DNA of 64,000 nt from Phycisphaerae bacterium (GTDB lineage Bacteria; Planctomycetota; Phycisphaerae; FEN-1346; JAACEH01), in NCBI GenBank assembly GCA_012729015.1, contig JAAYDY010000120.1:49840-113839 (forward strand), written 5' to 3'. The notes under the pieces were generated by a model, which worked only from the letters and a program-made list of their open reading frames with translations, searched no databases and was not told the DNA's origin. Made by a program: the position numbers and the translations under genes. Shown here one piece after another: positions 26,516 through 33,177 of the stretch. Within the stretch, counting starts at the first letter, position 1, and each line of letters begins with the position of its first letter.

Positions 26516-26578
26516 GTAGCCGTTCGGTTCGAGCTTGTGCCAGTCAGGGCGTACCATCTTTCTCTCGGCGGTGAGACG

Positions 26579-27226
26579 ATGATCGATTTTCACACGCACA
26601 CGTTTCTGAGCGACGGGGAGCTGGGGCCGGCGGAGTTGGTGCGGCGGGTGGAAATCCGCGGTTTCCGGGCCGTGGGTTTCGCCGACCACGTCGATAACGG
26701 CACTCTGGAGCACACGTTGCCGCTGCTGGTCCGTGCGGCGCGGGAGCTCAGCGAGGCCATGACGATGAAGGTGCTGGCGGGGTGCGAGCTGACGCACTGT
26801 CGGCCGCAGCATATCGCTCGCCTGGCGGCTCGTGCCCGCGAGCTGGGGGCCGAGGTGGTGATCTGCCACGGCGAATCGCCCGTGGAGCCGGTGTTGGCGG
26901 GGACGAACCGTGCGGCGATCGAGGCCGGGGTGGACATTCTGGCGCATCCCGGGATGATTACCGAGGCGGATGCGGCGGAGGCGGCCCGCCGGGGCGTGCT
27001 GCTGGAAATCAGCGGCCGTCGGGGGCACAGCCTGACGAACGCTCACGTGGCCGCGACGGCTCTTCGGGTGGGGGCGAAGCTGGTGTTCGGTTCGGATGCC
27101 CACGCGGTGAGCGACTTCTACGACCGCGCTGGGGCAGAGCGGGTGTTGCTGGGGGCGGGCCTGTCGGCTGCCCAGGCGGCGGCGGCTTTTGCCAACGCCG
27201 AGACGCTTTCCGGCCTGGCAGTGTGA
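26579..27226 (+). CDS. PHP-domain phosphoesterase
   Basis: 215 residues with the PHP metal motifs in order: DFHTHTFLSDGE, GFADHVDN, GCELTH, CHGES, LAHPG and FGSDAHAVSD. Such proteins are histidinol-phosphatase-like or other metal-dependent phosphoesterases; the substrate is unknown. ATG at 26579 after GGTGAG. Single gene with its own promoter. It uses many G-ending codons (GGG, GCG, CTG), like the plus-strand genes up to 30 kb. Confidence 0.85.
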   Translation: MIDFHTHTFLSDGELGPAELVRRVEIRGFRAVGFADHVDNGTLEHTLPLLVRAARELSEAMTMKVLAGCELTHCRPQHIARLAARARELGAEVVICHGESPVEPVLAGTNRAAIEAGVDILAHPGMITEADAAEAARRGVLLEISGRRGHSLTNAHVAATALRVGAKLVFGSDAHAVSDFYDRAGAERVLLGAGLSAAQAAAAFANAETLSGLAV

Positions 27227-27285
27227 CGGTCGTCACTCCGGTTTTCGTAGGCATGTCGTTATCCTGATTCTCACTGTGTGGTGTG

Positions 27286-27326
27286 GCCGCTTGCTCGACC
27301 TCGAGGCTGCGGGGCGGCTGTTTTTT
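27286..27326 (+). terminator. Likely terminator of the PHP gene
   Basis: GCCGC (27286-27290) pairs with GCGGC (27314-27318) around a GC-rich imperfect loop, followed by TG and six T residues (27321-27326). The stem is short, so moderate support only. Confidence 0.4.
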
Positions 27327-27329
27327 GCT

Positions 27330-27358
27330 TTGTTATTGGCGGATCGATGCGGTAGCAT
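27330..27358 (+). promoter_or_regulatory. Promoter for the YfgM-like gene
   Basis: TTGTTA (27330-27335), 17 nt, TAGCAT (27353-27358); each hexamer matches consensus at four positions. Confidence 0.35.
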
Positions 27359-27441
27359 CTTGGTTTCATGTGGCGTGCCGGGCCGCACATGGGCGGCGCG
27401 ATGTCCAGCCACGGAACCACGTCTGACATGGAGTGCCGCAG

Positions 27442-28233
27442 GTGAAATCCGAAGAACGACATGATCTGGCGACGAACGAACTGGCGAAGGCGGTTGGCGG
27501 GGTGGTGTCGCAGACGCGCAGCTACACGACGCACCTTCTGGTGGGGCTGATCGTGGTAGTGGCCCTGTGCTGGGTCGGGTACGAATGGTACAAGAAGTCG
27601 CAGCTGGCGAATGTGGAGCAGGGGATGGCGTTGATGACGGCCCTGACGTCCGGCGGCGACCGCGAGTCGCCGTTGACGGCGGCCGAGCTGCTGGATATAC
27701 AGATCAAGGAGTTGGAGAAGTACATTGCCGCGTATCCCGGGTCGAAGACGGTGAACCTGGCGAAGTTCAGCCGCGCGGGTATGTTGTACGACCGCGGGCT
27801 GGTGGCGCGGGCGGACCGGGCCGAGGTGGCCGAGGCGGAGAAGTTCTTCTCCGAGGCGGCCAAGGCGTTCGACGAGCTCAAGGGCGTTGAAGGCGACATC
27901 GGCGAACTGGCCGAGCTGGGCGGCGCGTGTGCGGCGAAGGCCCTGGGTCGCCAGGACGAAGCCGTGAGTCGGCTGACGGCGTTGGCGGCCGTGACGAACT
28001 CGGCGGCGGCCACGCTGGCCCAGGAGCGGTTGAGCGTCCTCCGCGAGAACGTGCCGCTGGTGATCGTGCCGGACAAGGAGCCGCAGAAGAAAACCGAGGA
28101 CGGCGGCGCGACGGACGAGTCGCCGAAGGCCGACAAGGCCGAGGGTGAGCCGGCGGCGCAGGAGGCTCCGGCCGAGGGCGCGGGGACAACCGCTCCGGCC
28201 CCGGAGACGCCGGCCGCGAAGCCGCAGGAGTAA
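27442..28233 (+). CDS. YfgM-like single-pass membrane protein with TPR-like domain
   Basis: 263 residues from a GTG with GGAG 8 nt upstream. Cytoplasmic N-terminus, one membrane helix (about 28-46, LLVGLIVVVALCWVGYEWYK), then a helical TPR-like extracytoplasmic domain (to ~205) and a Pro/Ala/Glu-rich tail. The layout matches YfgM/Tpr-type periplasmic chaperones tied to the Sec machinery or BamB, but no bamB or der gene is near, so function is only suggested. Confidence 0.65.
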   Translation: MKSEERHDLATNELAKAVGGVVSQTRSYTTHLLVGLIVVVALCWVGYEWYKKSQLANVEQGMALMTALTSGGDRESPLTAAELLDIQIKELEKYIAAYPGSKTVNLAKFSRAGMLYDRGLVARADRAEVAEAEKFFSEAAKAFDELKGVEGDIGELAELGGACAAKALGRQDEAVSRLTALAAVTNSAAATLAQERLSVLRENVPLVIVPDKEPQKKTEDGGATDESPKADKAEGEPAAQEAPAEGAGTTAPAPETPAAKPQE

Positions 28234-28308
28234 AGTCAATGCGCGGCAGGCGCCGCAGTGGTGTGCCTGCCTGGAACGGGGCAGTTGTCAGGGATAGGGA
28301 GTGAAGCG

Positions 28309-28935
28309 ATGGCGGATCTGGCAGGCATCAGCGCAGCTCTTCAGAAGGGCGACCGCAACACGGTGCAGAAGCTGGTTCAGGCTGCGGTGGACGAGGGCGT
28401 GGCTCCGCAGGCCATCCTCGAACAGGGCCTCATTGCCGGCATGAGCATCATTGGCGGCAAGTTCAAACGGAACGAGGTGTACGTTCCGGAGGTGCTGATC
28501 GCGGCCCGTGCGATGCACGGCGGCATGAGCATCCTGGAGCCGGTGCTGGCGAAGGCGGGCGTTCAGCCGGCCGGGCACGTGGTTCTGGGCACGGTCAAGG
28601 GCGACCTGCACGACATCGGCAAGAACCTCGTGGGCATGATGCTCAAGGGCGGCGGCTTCGCGGTCGAGGACATCGGCACCGACGCCGACGCGCAGAAGTT
28701 CGTGGCCGCGGCCAAGGCCAAGGGTAAGTGCGTCGTGGCCATGTCGGCGCTGCTGACGACGACCATGCCGCAGATGGCCGAAGTGATCAAGGCCCTGAAG
28801 GCGTCCGGCGTCAACGTCAAGACGATGATCGGCGGCGCGCCGGTGACGCAGAGTTATGCCGACGAGATCGGCGCCGACGGGTACGCCCCGGATGCGGCTT
28901 CGGCCGTGGACGTGGCCAAGAGCCTGATCGGCTGA
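28309..28935 (+). CDS. Corrinoid (B12-binding) methyltransferase protein
   Basis: 208 residues: N-terminal helical B12-binding cap (~1-85; GLIAGMSIIGGKFKRNEVYV) and a Rossmann cobalamin-binding domain with the DxHxxG motif GDLHDIGKN (Asp99, His101, Gly104), SALLTTTMPQM and GGAPVTQ. It is of the MtaC/MtbC type that carries a methyl group on cobalt between two methyltransferases. No MtaB/MttB-like or MtaA-like gene is beside it, so the partner is unknown. Ribosome site GGGAGTGAAG before ATG 28309. Confidence 0.9.
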   Translation: MADLAGISAALQKGDRNTVQKLVQAAVDEGVAPQAILEQGLIAGMSIIGGKFKRNEVYVPEVLIAARAMHGGMSILEPVLAKAGVQPAGHVVLGTVKGDLHDIGKNLVGMMLKGGGFAVEDIGTDADAQKFVAAAKAKGKCVVAMSALLTTTMPQMAEVIKALKASGVNVKTMIGGAPVTQSYADEIGADGYAPDAASAVDVAKSLIG

Positions 28936-28964
28936 GCCGTCGCTGTCAACGCACATACGACTTC

Positions 28965-28995
28965 GGGGACAGTCGGCCATGCACCGACTGTCCCC
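28965..28995 (+). terminator. Terminator hairpin after the corrinoid gene
   Basis: GGGGACAGTCGG, 7-nt loop, CCGACTGTCCCC: a perfect 12-bp stem, then GCCGTCTTGTC. It argues against the in-frame ATG at 28979 as the start of the next gene, since that codon is in the loop. Confidence 0.7.
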
Positions 28996-29026
28996 GCCGT
29001 CTTGTCCTGAGGACGATCCGAGAACC

Positions 29027-30091
29027 ATGGACGACCACCCCGACGAGAATCCGCCTCCGACCGACGGCGCCGACGAGGCCGAGGTGCTGGAAGACGATTT
29101 CGGCGACGAGGAGACCGGCGACACCGAAGTGATGGAGCTGCGCATCCGGCCGGTGCACGGCGGGCGGCGGCTCGACAGTTTCCTGGCCCGGCGGTTCAGC
29201 GACCGTTCGCGGGCGTTCTTTCAGAAGCTGATTCGCCAGGGGCAGGTGGCCGTCAACGGGCGCAAGGTCAAGCCGTCGTGCGAGATCACGGGGGGCGACG
29301 TGGTGCACGTCGAGCTGCCGCCGCCGGAGAAGCACGAGCTGGTGCCGGAGAACATTCCCCTCGACATTCTGTACGAGGACGATTTCTTTGTGGTGATCAA
29401 CAAGCCGTACAACATGATCGTGCATCCGGCCCGGGGCAACTGGGGCGGGACGCTGGTCAATGCGCTGGCGTACCATTTCGAGCATCTGAGCGGGCTGAAC
29501 GGGCCGGAGCGCCCGGGCATCGTGCATCGGCTGGACCGCGACACGACGGGCGTGATCGTGGTGGCGAAGAACGACATGGCCCACGCTCAGATCGCGCGGC
29601 AGTGGGAGAACCGGCGGGTGCGGAAGGAGTACCTGGCGCTGGCCGAAGGGCGGCCGCAGTGCGACGCGGACGTGATCGACCGGCCGATCGGGCGGCATCC
29701 GAAGGTGCGCGAGAAGATGGCCGTGGATGGGCTCAAGGCCCGCGACGCGGTGACGCACTATGAAGTGCGGCGGCGGTACGGGCCGTTTGCGGCCATTGTG
29801 GCGCGGCCCCGGACGGGGCGGACGCACCAGATTCGTGTGCACCTGGCGAGCGTCGGGTGCCGCATCCTGGCGGATTCGATGTACTCGCCGCGAGCGGCGT
29901 TCACGCTGGGCGACATCACGGGGCGGCAGGAGGATCGCGCCCAGGTGCTTCTGGAGCGTCAGGCGTTGCACGCCCGGTGGCTGTCGTTCTGGCACCCGAT
30001 CACGGGCAAGCTGATGGAGTTCGAGGCGCCGGTGCCGGAGGACATGGCCCGGACGATGGCGGCGCTGGAGGCGCAGTATCCCGGCGAGTGA
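29027..30091 (+). CDS. RluA/RluD-family pseudouridine synthase
   Basis: 354 residues from ATG 29027. An acidic N-terminal stretch (~1-38), an S4 RNA-binding domain (RRLDSFLARRFSDRSRAFFQKLI, ~46-100) and the catalytic domain with HRLDRDTTG (167-175; Asp170 is the nucleophile position). It isomerises uridine in rRNA, probably at the RluD-type 23S positions given the S4 domain. A start at 28979 would place the ATG in the upstream hairpin and is less likely. G-ending codons dominate. Confidence 0.92.
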   Translation: MDDHPDENPPPTDGADEAEVLEDDFGDEETGDTEVMELRIRPVHGGRRLDSFLARRFSDRSRAFFQKLIRQGQVAVNGRKVKPSCEITGGDVVHVELPPPEKHELVPENIPLDILYEDDFFVVINKPYNMIVHPARGNWGGTLVNALAYHFEHLSGLNGPERPGIVHRLDRDTTGVIVVAKNDMAHAQIARQWENRRVRKEYLALAEGRPQCDADVIDRPIGRHPKVREKMAVDGLKARDAVTHYEVRRRYGPFAAIVARPRTGRTHQIRVHLASVGCRILADSMYSPRAAFTLGDITGRQEDRAQVLLERQALHARWLSFWHPITGKLMEFEAPVPEDMARTMAALEAQYPGE

Positions 30092-30119
30092 GCGGCGGCG
30101 ATTTCGGAGGCAATTGGGC

Positions 30120-30147
30120 TTGGCATTTCGCGCGGGCTCGGTATAAT
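30120..30147 (+). promoter_or_regulatory. Promoter for tRNA-Val
   Basis: TTGGCA (30120-30125), 16 nt, TATAAT (30142-30147), 12 nt before the tRNA. Confidence 0.75.
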
Positions 30148-30158
30148 ACGGGCACCTT

Positions 30159-30235
30159 GGGCGTTTAGCTCAGCTGGCTAGAGCGCATGGATCACACCCA
30201 TGAGGTCGGGGGTTCAAGTCCCTCAACGCCCACCA
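30159..30235 (+). tRNA. tRNA-Val, anticodon CAC
   Basis: Acceptor GGGCGTT with AACGCCC, D-stem GCTC/GAGC, anticodon stem CATGG/CCATG with loop ATCACAC (anticodon CAC, reads GTG), T-arm GGGGG-TTCAAGT-CCCTC, encoded CCA. The 3' part (from 30204) is duplicated at 32587-32619, marking it as an integration site. Confidence 0.95.
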
Positions 30236-30236
30236 T
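30204..30236 (+). repeat. Left 33-bp direct repeat (att-like, tRNA-Val 3' end)
   Basis: Identical to 32587-32619 over 33 bp, covering the variable loop edge, T-arm, acceptor 3' strand, CCA and one more base. Confidence 0.9.
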
Positions 30237-30366
30237 GTACTCATGTACCGGCGTGAAATCCTGCGAATCGTTCTGATTCCGGGGCTTCGCGCCGGTTCTG
30301 TTCTCACTCATTCCCGACGTTTCCGGGGCTTGCTGCGCCGCTTTTTGCGCCGTGTGGCCAGCAGCG

Positions 30367-30516
30367 CTATTGTGGTGGCGCCTGGGTGTTGTTGTTCGAC
30401 TTCTTGCGCTTCAGGGACCGCACGATTCCCCAGGTGCCAAGAGCAACGCCAATGCACAGAATCAGAACAGCGCAAACAAGGCATTCCCAGGGACCGATAT
30501 TCACGAAACCCACCAT
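30367..30516 (-). CDS. TatA-like single-helix micro-protein
   Basis: 49 residues starting MVGFVNIGPWECLV, one membrane helix (~12-33), then a basic stretch RSLKRKKSNNN and a short polar tail. IGPWE followed by a hydrophobic helix is reminiscent of TatA/TatB N-termini, but the amphipathic helix is very short. It starts 12 nt after the protease gene on the same strand with AAAGGG before the ATG, so the two are probably co-transcribed. Confidence 0.6.
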   Translation of the reverse strand: MVGFVNIGPWECLVCAVLILCIGVALGTWGIVRSLKRKKSNNNTQAPPQ

Positions 30517-30528
30517 GCGCCCTTTCTG

Positions 30529-32121
30529 CTACTCGGCGCGTGTCACCGCGCAGGCCGTTACCCCTCGTCCCTGAATGATGCCCTGGGGGAAGACAACCGT
30601 CGCGATTCCGGCAGTCATGCCGCCCACGAGGCACCATTGCCCTTCCTTGGCATCCGTGTCGCCCTCAATCCGGACAAATACCCACTGCTCCGTACTGTGC
30701 TCAACCATGGCGAGAATGACGCCCTCATCCCGCTGTTCCTTGCCGCAGACGTAGCCGTAGAACACTGTGGGCTTACCGCGCGTTGGCTGCTTCTCGTGCA
30801 TGGGTTTCGCCGCGAACTCGGCACACCGCTCGGCTGACGATCCACGGTTGACAGCCACTTTGCGGAAAGCCTCCTGGACGGCTTCTACGGTCTTGGCGTA
30901 TGTATCACCACTGAAAGAGCTCTTGTCGGCATTGAGCATCGCTTCGGCAAGGTAGGTCAGTCTCAGGAACGTCTGCGCCGAGGAATACCGGCCGGTCCCT
31001 GAGCACTGCGGGCAGTCTACGGTCTGGTTGACATGCCGCTTGCGGTCAACTATCCCCGGTTCTCGCTTGTTTGGATCCTTGCGAGGGTGATATGTCGTGT
31101 CCTTATCGGTCCTCACCTTCTCAATCGTGATCTTCCCTGTGCCGTTGCACTTGCGGCAACTCACTCCGGCGAGAGCCGCGCTGATCTTCTCCACAATCTC
31201 ACTCCGAGTGAATTTCTTCGTGGGCTGCGATTCTTCCTCGAAGCGAAACTCTGGGCCGGCCGCCGGTGGTGAGATGGCCTCCTCAGCCGAAGGAACCTTG
31301 CCGAGTTCCCGAATGCACACACTCTTGAGCGGCTCTGGTTCGGGCAGGGCCTTGACCACCAGTTCCTGGACCTTCCTGGCACTCGCCGCAAAAAAGTAAC
31401 GCTGATTGGTCTTGCTGAGGCCAAACCACGTGTTGACTCCCACAACGGTGCCGTCCATGAGAAGTACTGGGCCGCCGCTGTTGCCCTTGTCAACCATCGC
31501 GCTTGTGCGAATCCATTCGTTGTCAGGGTGTTCCCGCTCTCCGCCTGCTATTCCCACATCCGATTGCTCGATCTCTGTACCCGAGTAGACTCCATTGACA
31601 ATGCCATTGGTCAACACGCAGTCGAAGCCTTGGGGGTTTCCAATGGAGAAGACCGCTTCGCCCACCTTGGGCTTTGCCAGGCTCAATCGCAGAGCCGGCA
31701 GTTCCATGTCCTTCATGTTCACCTTCAGCAGAGCAAGATCTTGCTTCTTGTCATAGGCAAGCACCCCCTCGATGGGCCTGGTCTCGCCGTTGTCAAACCG
31801 GACCGTGCCACTCGTCGCTCCGCGAATAACGTGGTAGTTGGTAACGACAACGCCTTCTGCGGGACAGATGAAGCCGGTTCCTATGGACAGCATTCCCGTG
31901 TTTCCTAAGACAGCCCGAATCTTGACAACAGATTTCTTGGCCTGGGAGTACTGGGTACTCAGGTCTTGCTGAATGGTTTGCGGAGTCTGCTTGCTCGGGT
32001 CGGGTGCGGGTATCGGCCCGTCTTCTGGCGGTGGAACCTGCTGCGCTCCGGAATGAGCGCACAACAGGCCAACGAGAAGGGCGGCAAATGACCGGGCGAA
32101 AACGGGATGCGCACAACTCAT
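30529..32121 (-). CDS. Secreted trypsin-like serine protease with DnaJ-type zinc motifs
   Basis: 530 residues: signal peptide (~1-26), a DegP/HtrA-like trypsin fold with the triad His97 (TNYHVI), Asp128 (KKQDLALLK) and Ser215 (GNSGGP), then two CxxCxGxG motifs (CRKCNGTG from Cys322 and CPQCSGTG from Cys370) and a C-terminal domain of unknown type (~390-530). No PDZ domain is evident. The two zinc-knuckle motifs could form one DnaJ-like zinc site and bind substrate. GGAGAAG ribosome site and a good promoter upstream. It lies in the tRNA-Val islet and codon use is less GC-biased than that of its neighbours. Confidence 0.85.
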   Translation of the reverse strand: MSCAHPVFARSFAALLVGLLCAHSGAQQVPPPEDGPIPAPDPSKQTPQTIQQDLSTQYSQAKKSVVKIRAVLGNTGMLSIGTGFICPAEGVVVTNYHVIRGATSGTVRFDNGETRPIEGVLAYDKKQDLALLKVNMKDMELPALRLSLAKPKVGEAVFSIGNPQGFDCVLTNGIVNGVYSGTEIEQSDVGIAGGEREHPDNEWIRTSAMVDKGNSGGPVLLMDGTVVGVNTWFGLSKTNQRYFFAASARKVQELVVKALPEPEPLKSVCIRELGKVPSAEEAISPPAAGPEFRFEEESQPTKKFTRSEIVEKISAALAGVSCRKCNGTGKITIEKVRTDKDTTYHPRKDPNKREPGIVDRKRHVNQTVDCPQCSGTGRYSSAQTFLRLTYLAEAMLNADKSSFSGDTYAKTVEAVQEAFRKVAVNRGSSAERCAEFAAKPMHEKQPTRGKPTVFYGYVCGKEQRDEGVILAMVEHSTEQWVFVRIEGDTDAKEGQWCLVGGMTAGIATVVFPQGIIQGRGVTACAVTRAE

Positions 32122-32178
32122 GGCATCTTCTCCAATGTGGCCTATGGATACCCTGCACGGACTTGCGATGCTCAGTCA

Positions 32179-32206
32179 ATGATACTGTCATGGGATGGGC
32201 TGTCAA
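32179..32206 (-). promoter_or_regulatory. Promoter for the islet protease operon
   Basis: Minus-strand TTGACA (32206-32201), 16 nt, TATCAT (32184-32179), about 60 nt before the protease start. Near-consensus. Confidence 0.7.
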
Positions 32207-32397
32207 TAGTTGCACTGGAATGTATGTAAGGCCGAGCTGCAGGGACTTCAAGAATCCGGAACCCGCGCGGATTTCTGGAGGGGGCATCCTTCCATCTTGC
32301 GCGCCCGCAGGGGGGGCATCTGTTGCGTGGGGCCTTGCCGTGATAGGCAGAGGGGCACTGTGCTGAGTGTCGGCTGTGGGTCCGCTCCGCCGACGGG

Positions 32398-32619
32398 TCA
32401 CGAGTCCTTGGCTTGGCGAAGCAGGTCCAGTGCGGCCGCTCTGGCCGACTCGGGCAGGGCGGACCATGCCTTGACGAACGCGGCCAGATCGGGCGGCACA
32501 CGGCCACTTTCGGGGGCAAGTGCGCCGGATTTTGCGCCGCTTTGTTCTGGCGTGTTGCGTAAGTCGCTGCTAGAATCAGTCGTTAGGGTCGGGGGTTCAA
32601 GTCCCTCAACGCCCACCAT
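32398..32619 (-). CDS. Short hypothetical frame starting in the right att repeat
   Basis: 73 codons. The first ~11 residues (MVGVEGLEPPT) are just the antisense translation of the tRNA repeat. The rest, TPEQSGAKSGALAP followed by PDLAAFVKAWSALPESARAA, looks like a genuine small helical domain, of a kind I associate with short proteins next to planctomycete integration sites, though only from memory. The real start may be internal. It could be the tail of a lost integrase or a small islet protein. Confidence 0.35.
   Translation of the reverse strand: MVGVEGLEPPTLTTDSSSDLRNTPEQSGAKSGALAPESGRVPPDLAAFVKAWSALPESARAAALDLLRQAKDS
32587..32619 (+). repeat. Right 33-bp direct repeat (att-like)
   Basis: Perfect copy of 30204-30236. 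The sequence upstream does not fold as a tRNA, so this is a partial duplicate, not a second tRNA gene. Confidence 0.9.
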
Positions 32620-32688
32620 CGAATCTCAATGAGCGAGGAACGTCAGTCGCCGCGGCGTTCCTCGCATCTTTTTGGGAAATCAATCACG

Positions 32689-33156
32689 TCAGTTCTCGGG
32701 GCTGCCGATTTCGAGGGTCCACTTGAATTCCGACAGGGCGTTGCCGGAGGAACGCGACGCGTCAATGCTGCGGACGGTCAGGTACTTGTGCTGCTGTCGG
32801 ATGGCGCCCAGAAGCTGGCCCATCGTGTCGATGGTGAGCTTGGGGAAGATGACCGAGTGCCGCGCCTGGCCGCGGGCGGAGCCCTGCTTGTTGATCTCGG
32901 GATTGTCGATGCCGAGTTGTCCGGCCAGCTCGGACATGACGGTGGGCAGATCGACGGACTTGGGCTGGCCCTGGGCGATCCCCTTGGCGGCCTCGCGCGC
33001 GTCGACGAACTGCTGGCGCACGGCCTGGCTGTTATTCCATTGCTCGAGGGCTGCCTCGCAATCGGCTTTGGCGTCGCCTTGTCGCAGCGCCATGGCCGCC
33101 AGGAACGCCAGGGCGCAGACGGTGAAGGCCAGGGCGACGATGAATGGTTTGCTCAC
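32689..33156 (-). CDS. gspM: GspM-like type II secretion protein
   Basis: 155 residues: one N-terminal membrane helix (~5-22) and a periplasmic ferredoxin-like domain. Last gene of the type II cluster, directly after gspL, the usual position and size of GspM, the inner-membrane platform partner of GspL. GTG start with AGGAG 9 nt upstream. Sequence identity to known GspM is low, so the call rests on position and topology. Confidence 0.65.
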   Translation of the reverse strand: MSKPFIVALAFTVCALAFLAAMALRQGDAKADCEAALEQWNNSQAVRQQFVDAREAAKGIAQGQPKSVDLPTVMSELAGQLGIDNPEINKQGSARGQARHSVIFPKLTIDTMGQLLGAIRQQHKYLTVRSIDASRSSGNALSEFKWTLEIGSPEN

Positions 33157-33177
33157 GGCTGTGTTCTCCTGCGTTCT

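Larger units (their letters stand above)
25445..26559. mobile_element. Possible decayed integrative islet behind tRNA-Arg (hicA-hicB-xre)
   Basis: The tRNA-Arg 3' end sequence GGGCGTACCATCT (25435-25447) recurs exactly at 26547-26559, preceded in both places by GGTTCGA and GTC, which resembles a T-arm att site that has drifted. The 1.1 kb between holds only a toxin-antitoxin module, a 6-codon reading frame and AT-richer DNA; no integrase remains. It fits a remnant of tRNA-targeted integration. The tRNA terminator at 25453 lies inside the interval, which is slightly against the idea. Confidence 0.35.
30237..32619. mobile_element. Integrative islet or remnant in tRNA-Val
   Basis: 2.4 kb bounded by perfect 33-bp copies of the tRNA-Val 3' end, the classic mark of site-specific integration that rebuilds the tRNA. 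It carries a trypsin-like protease, a TatA-like micro-protein and a short frame starting in the right repeat. Its base composition is visibly less GC-rich than the flanks. No full integrase is present, so it is either a decayed element or one mobilised in trans. Confidence 0.75.
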
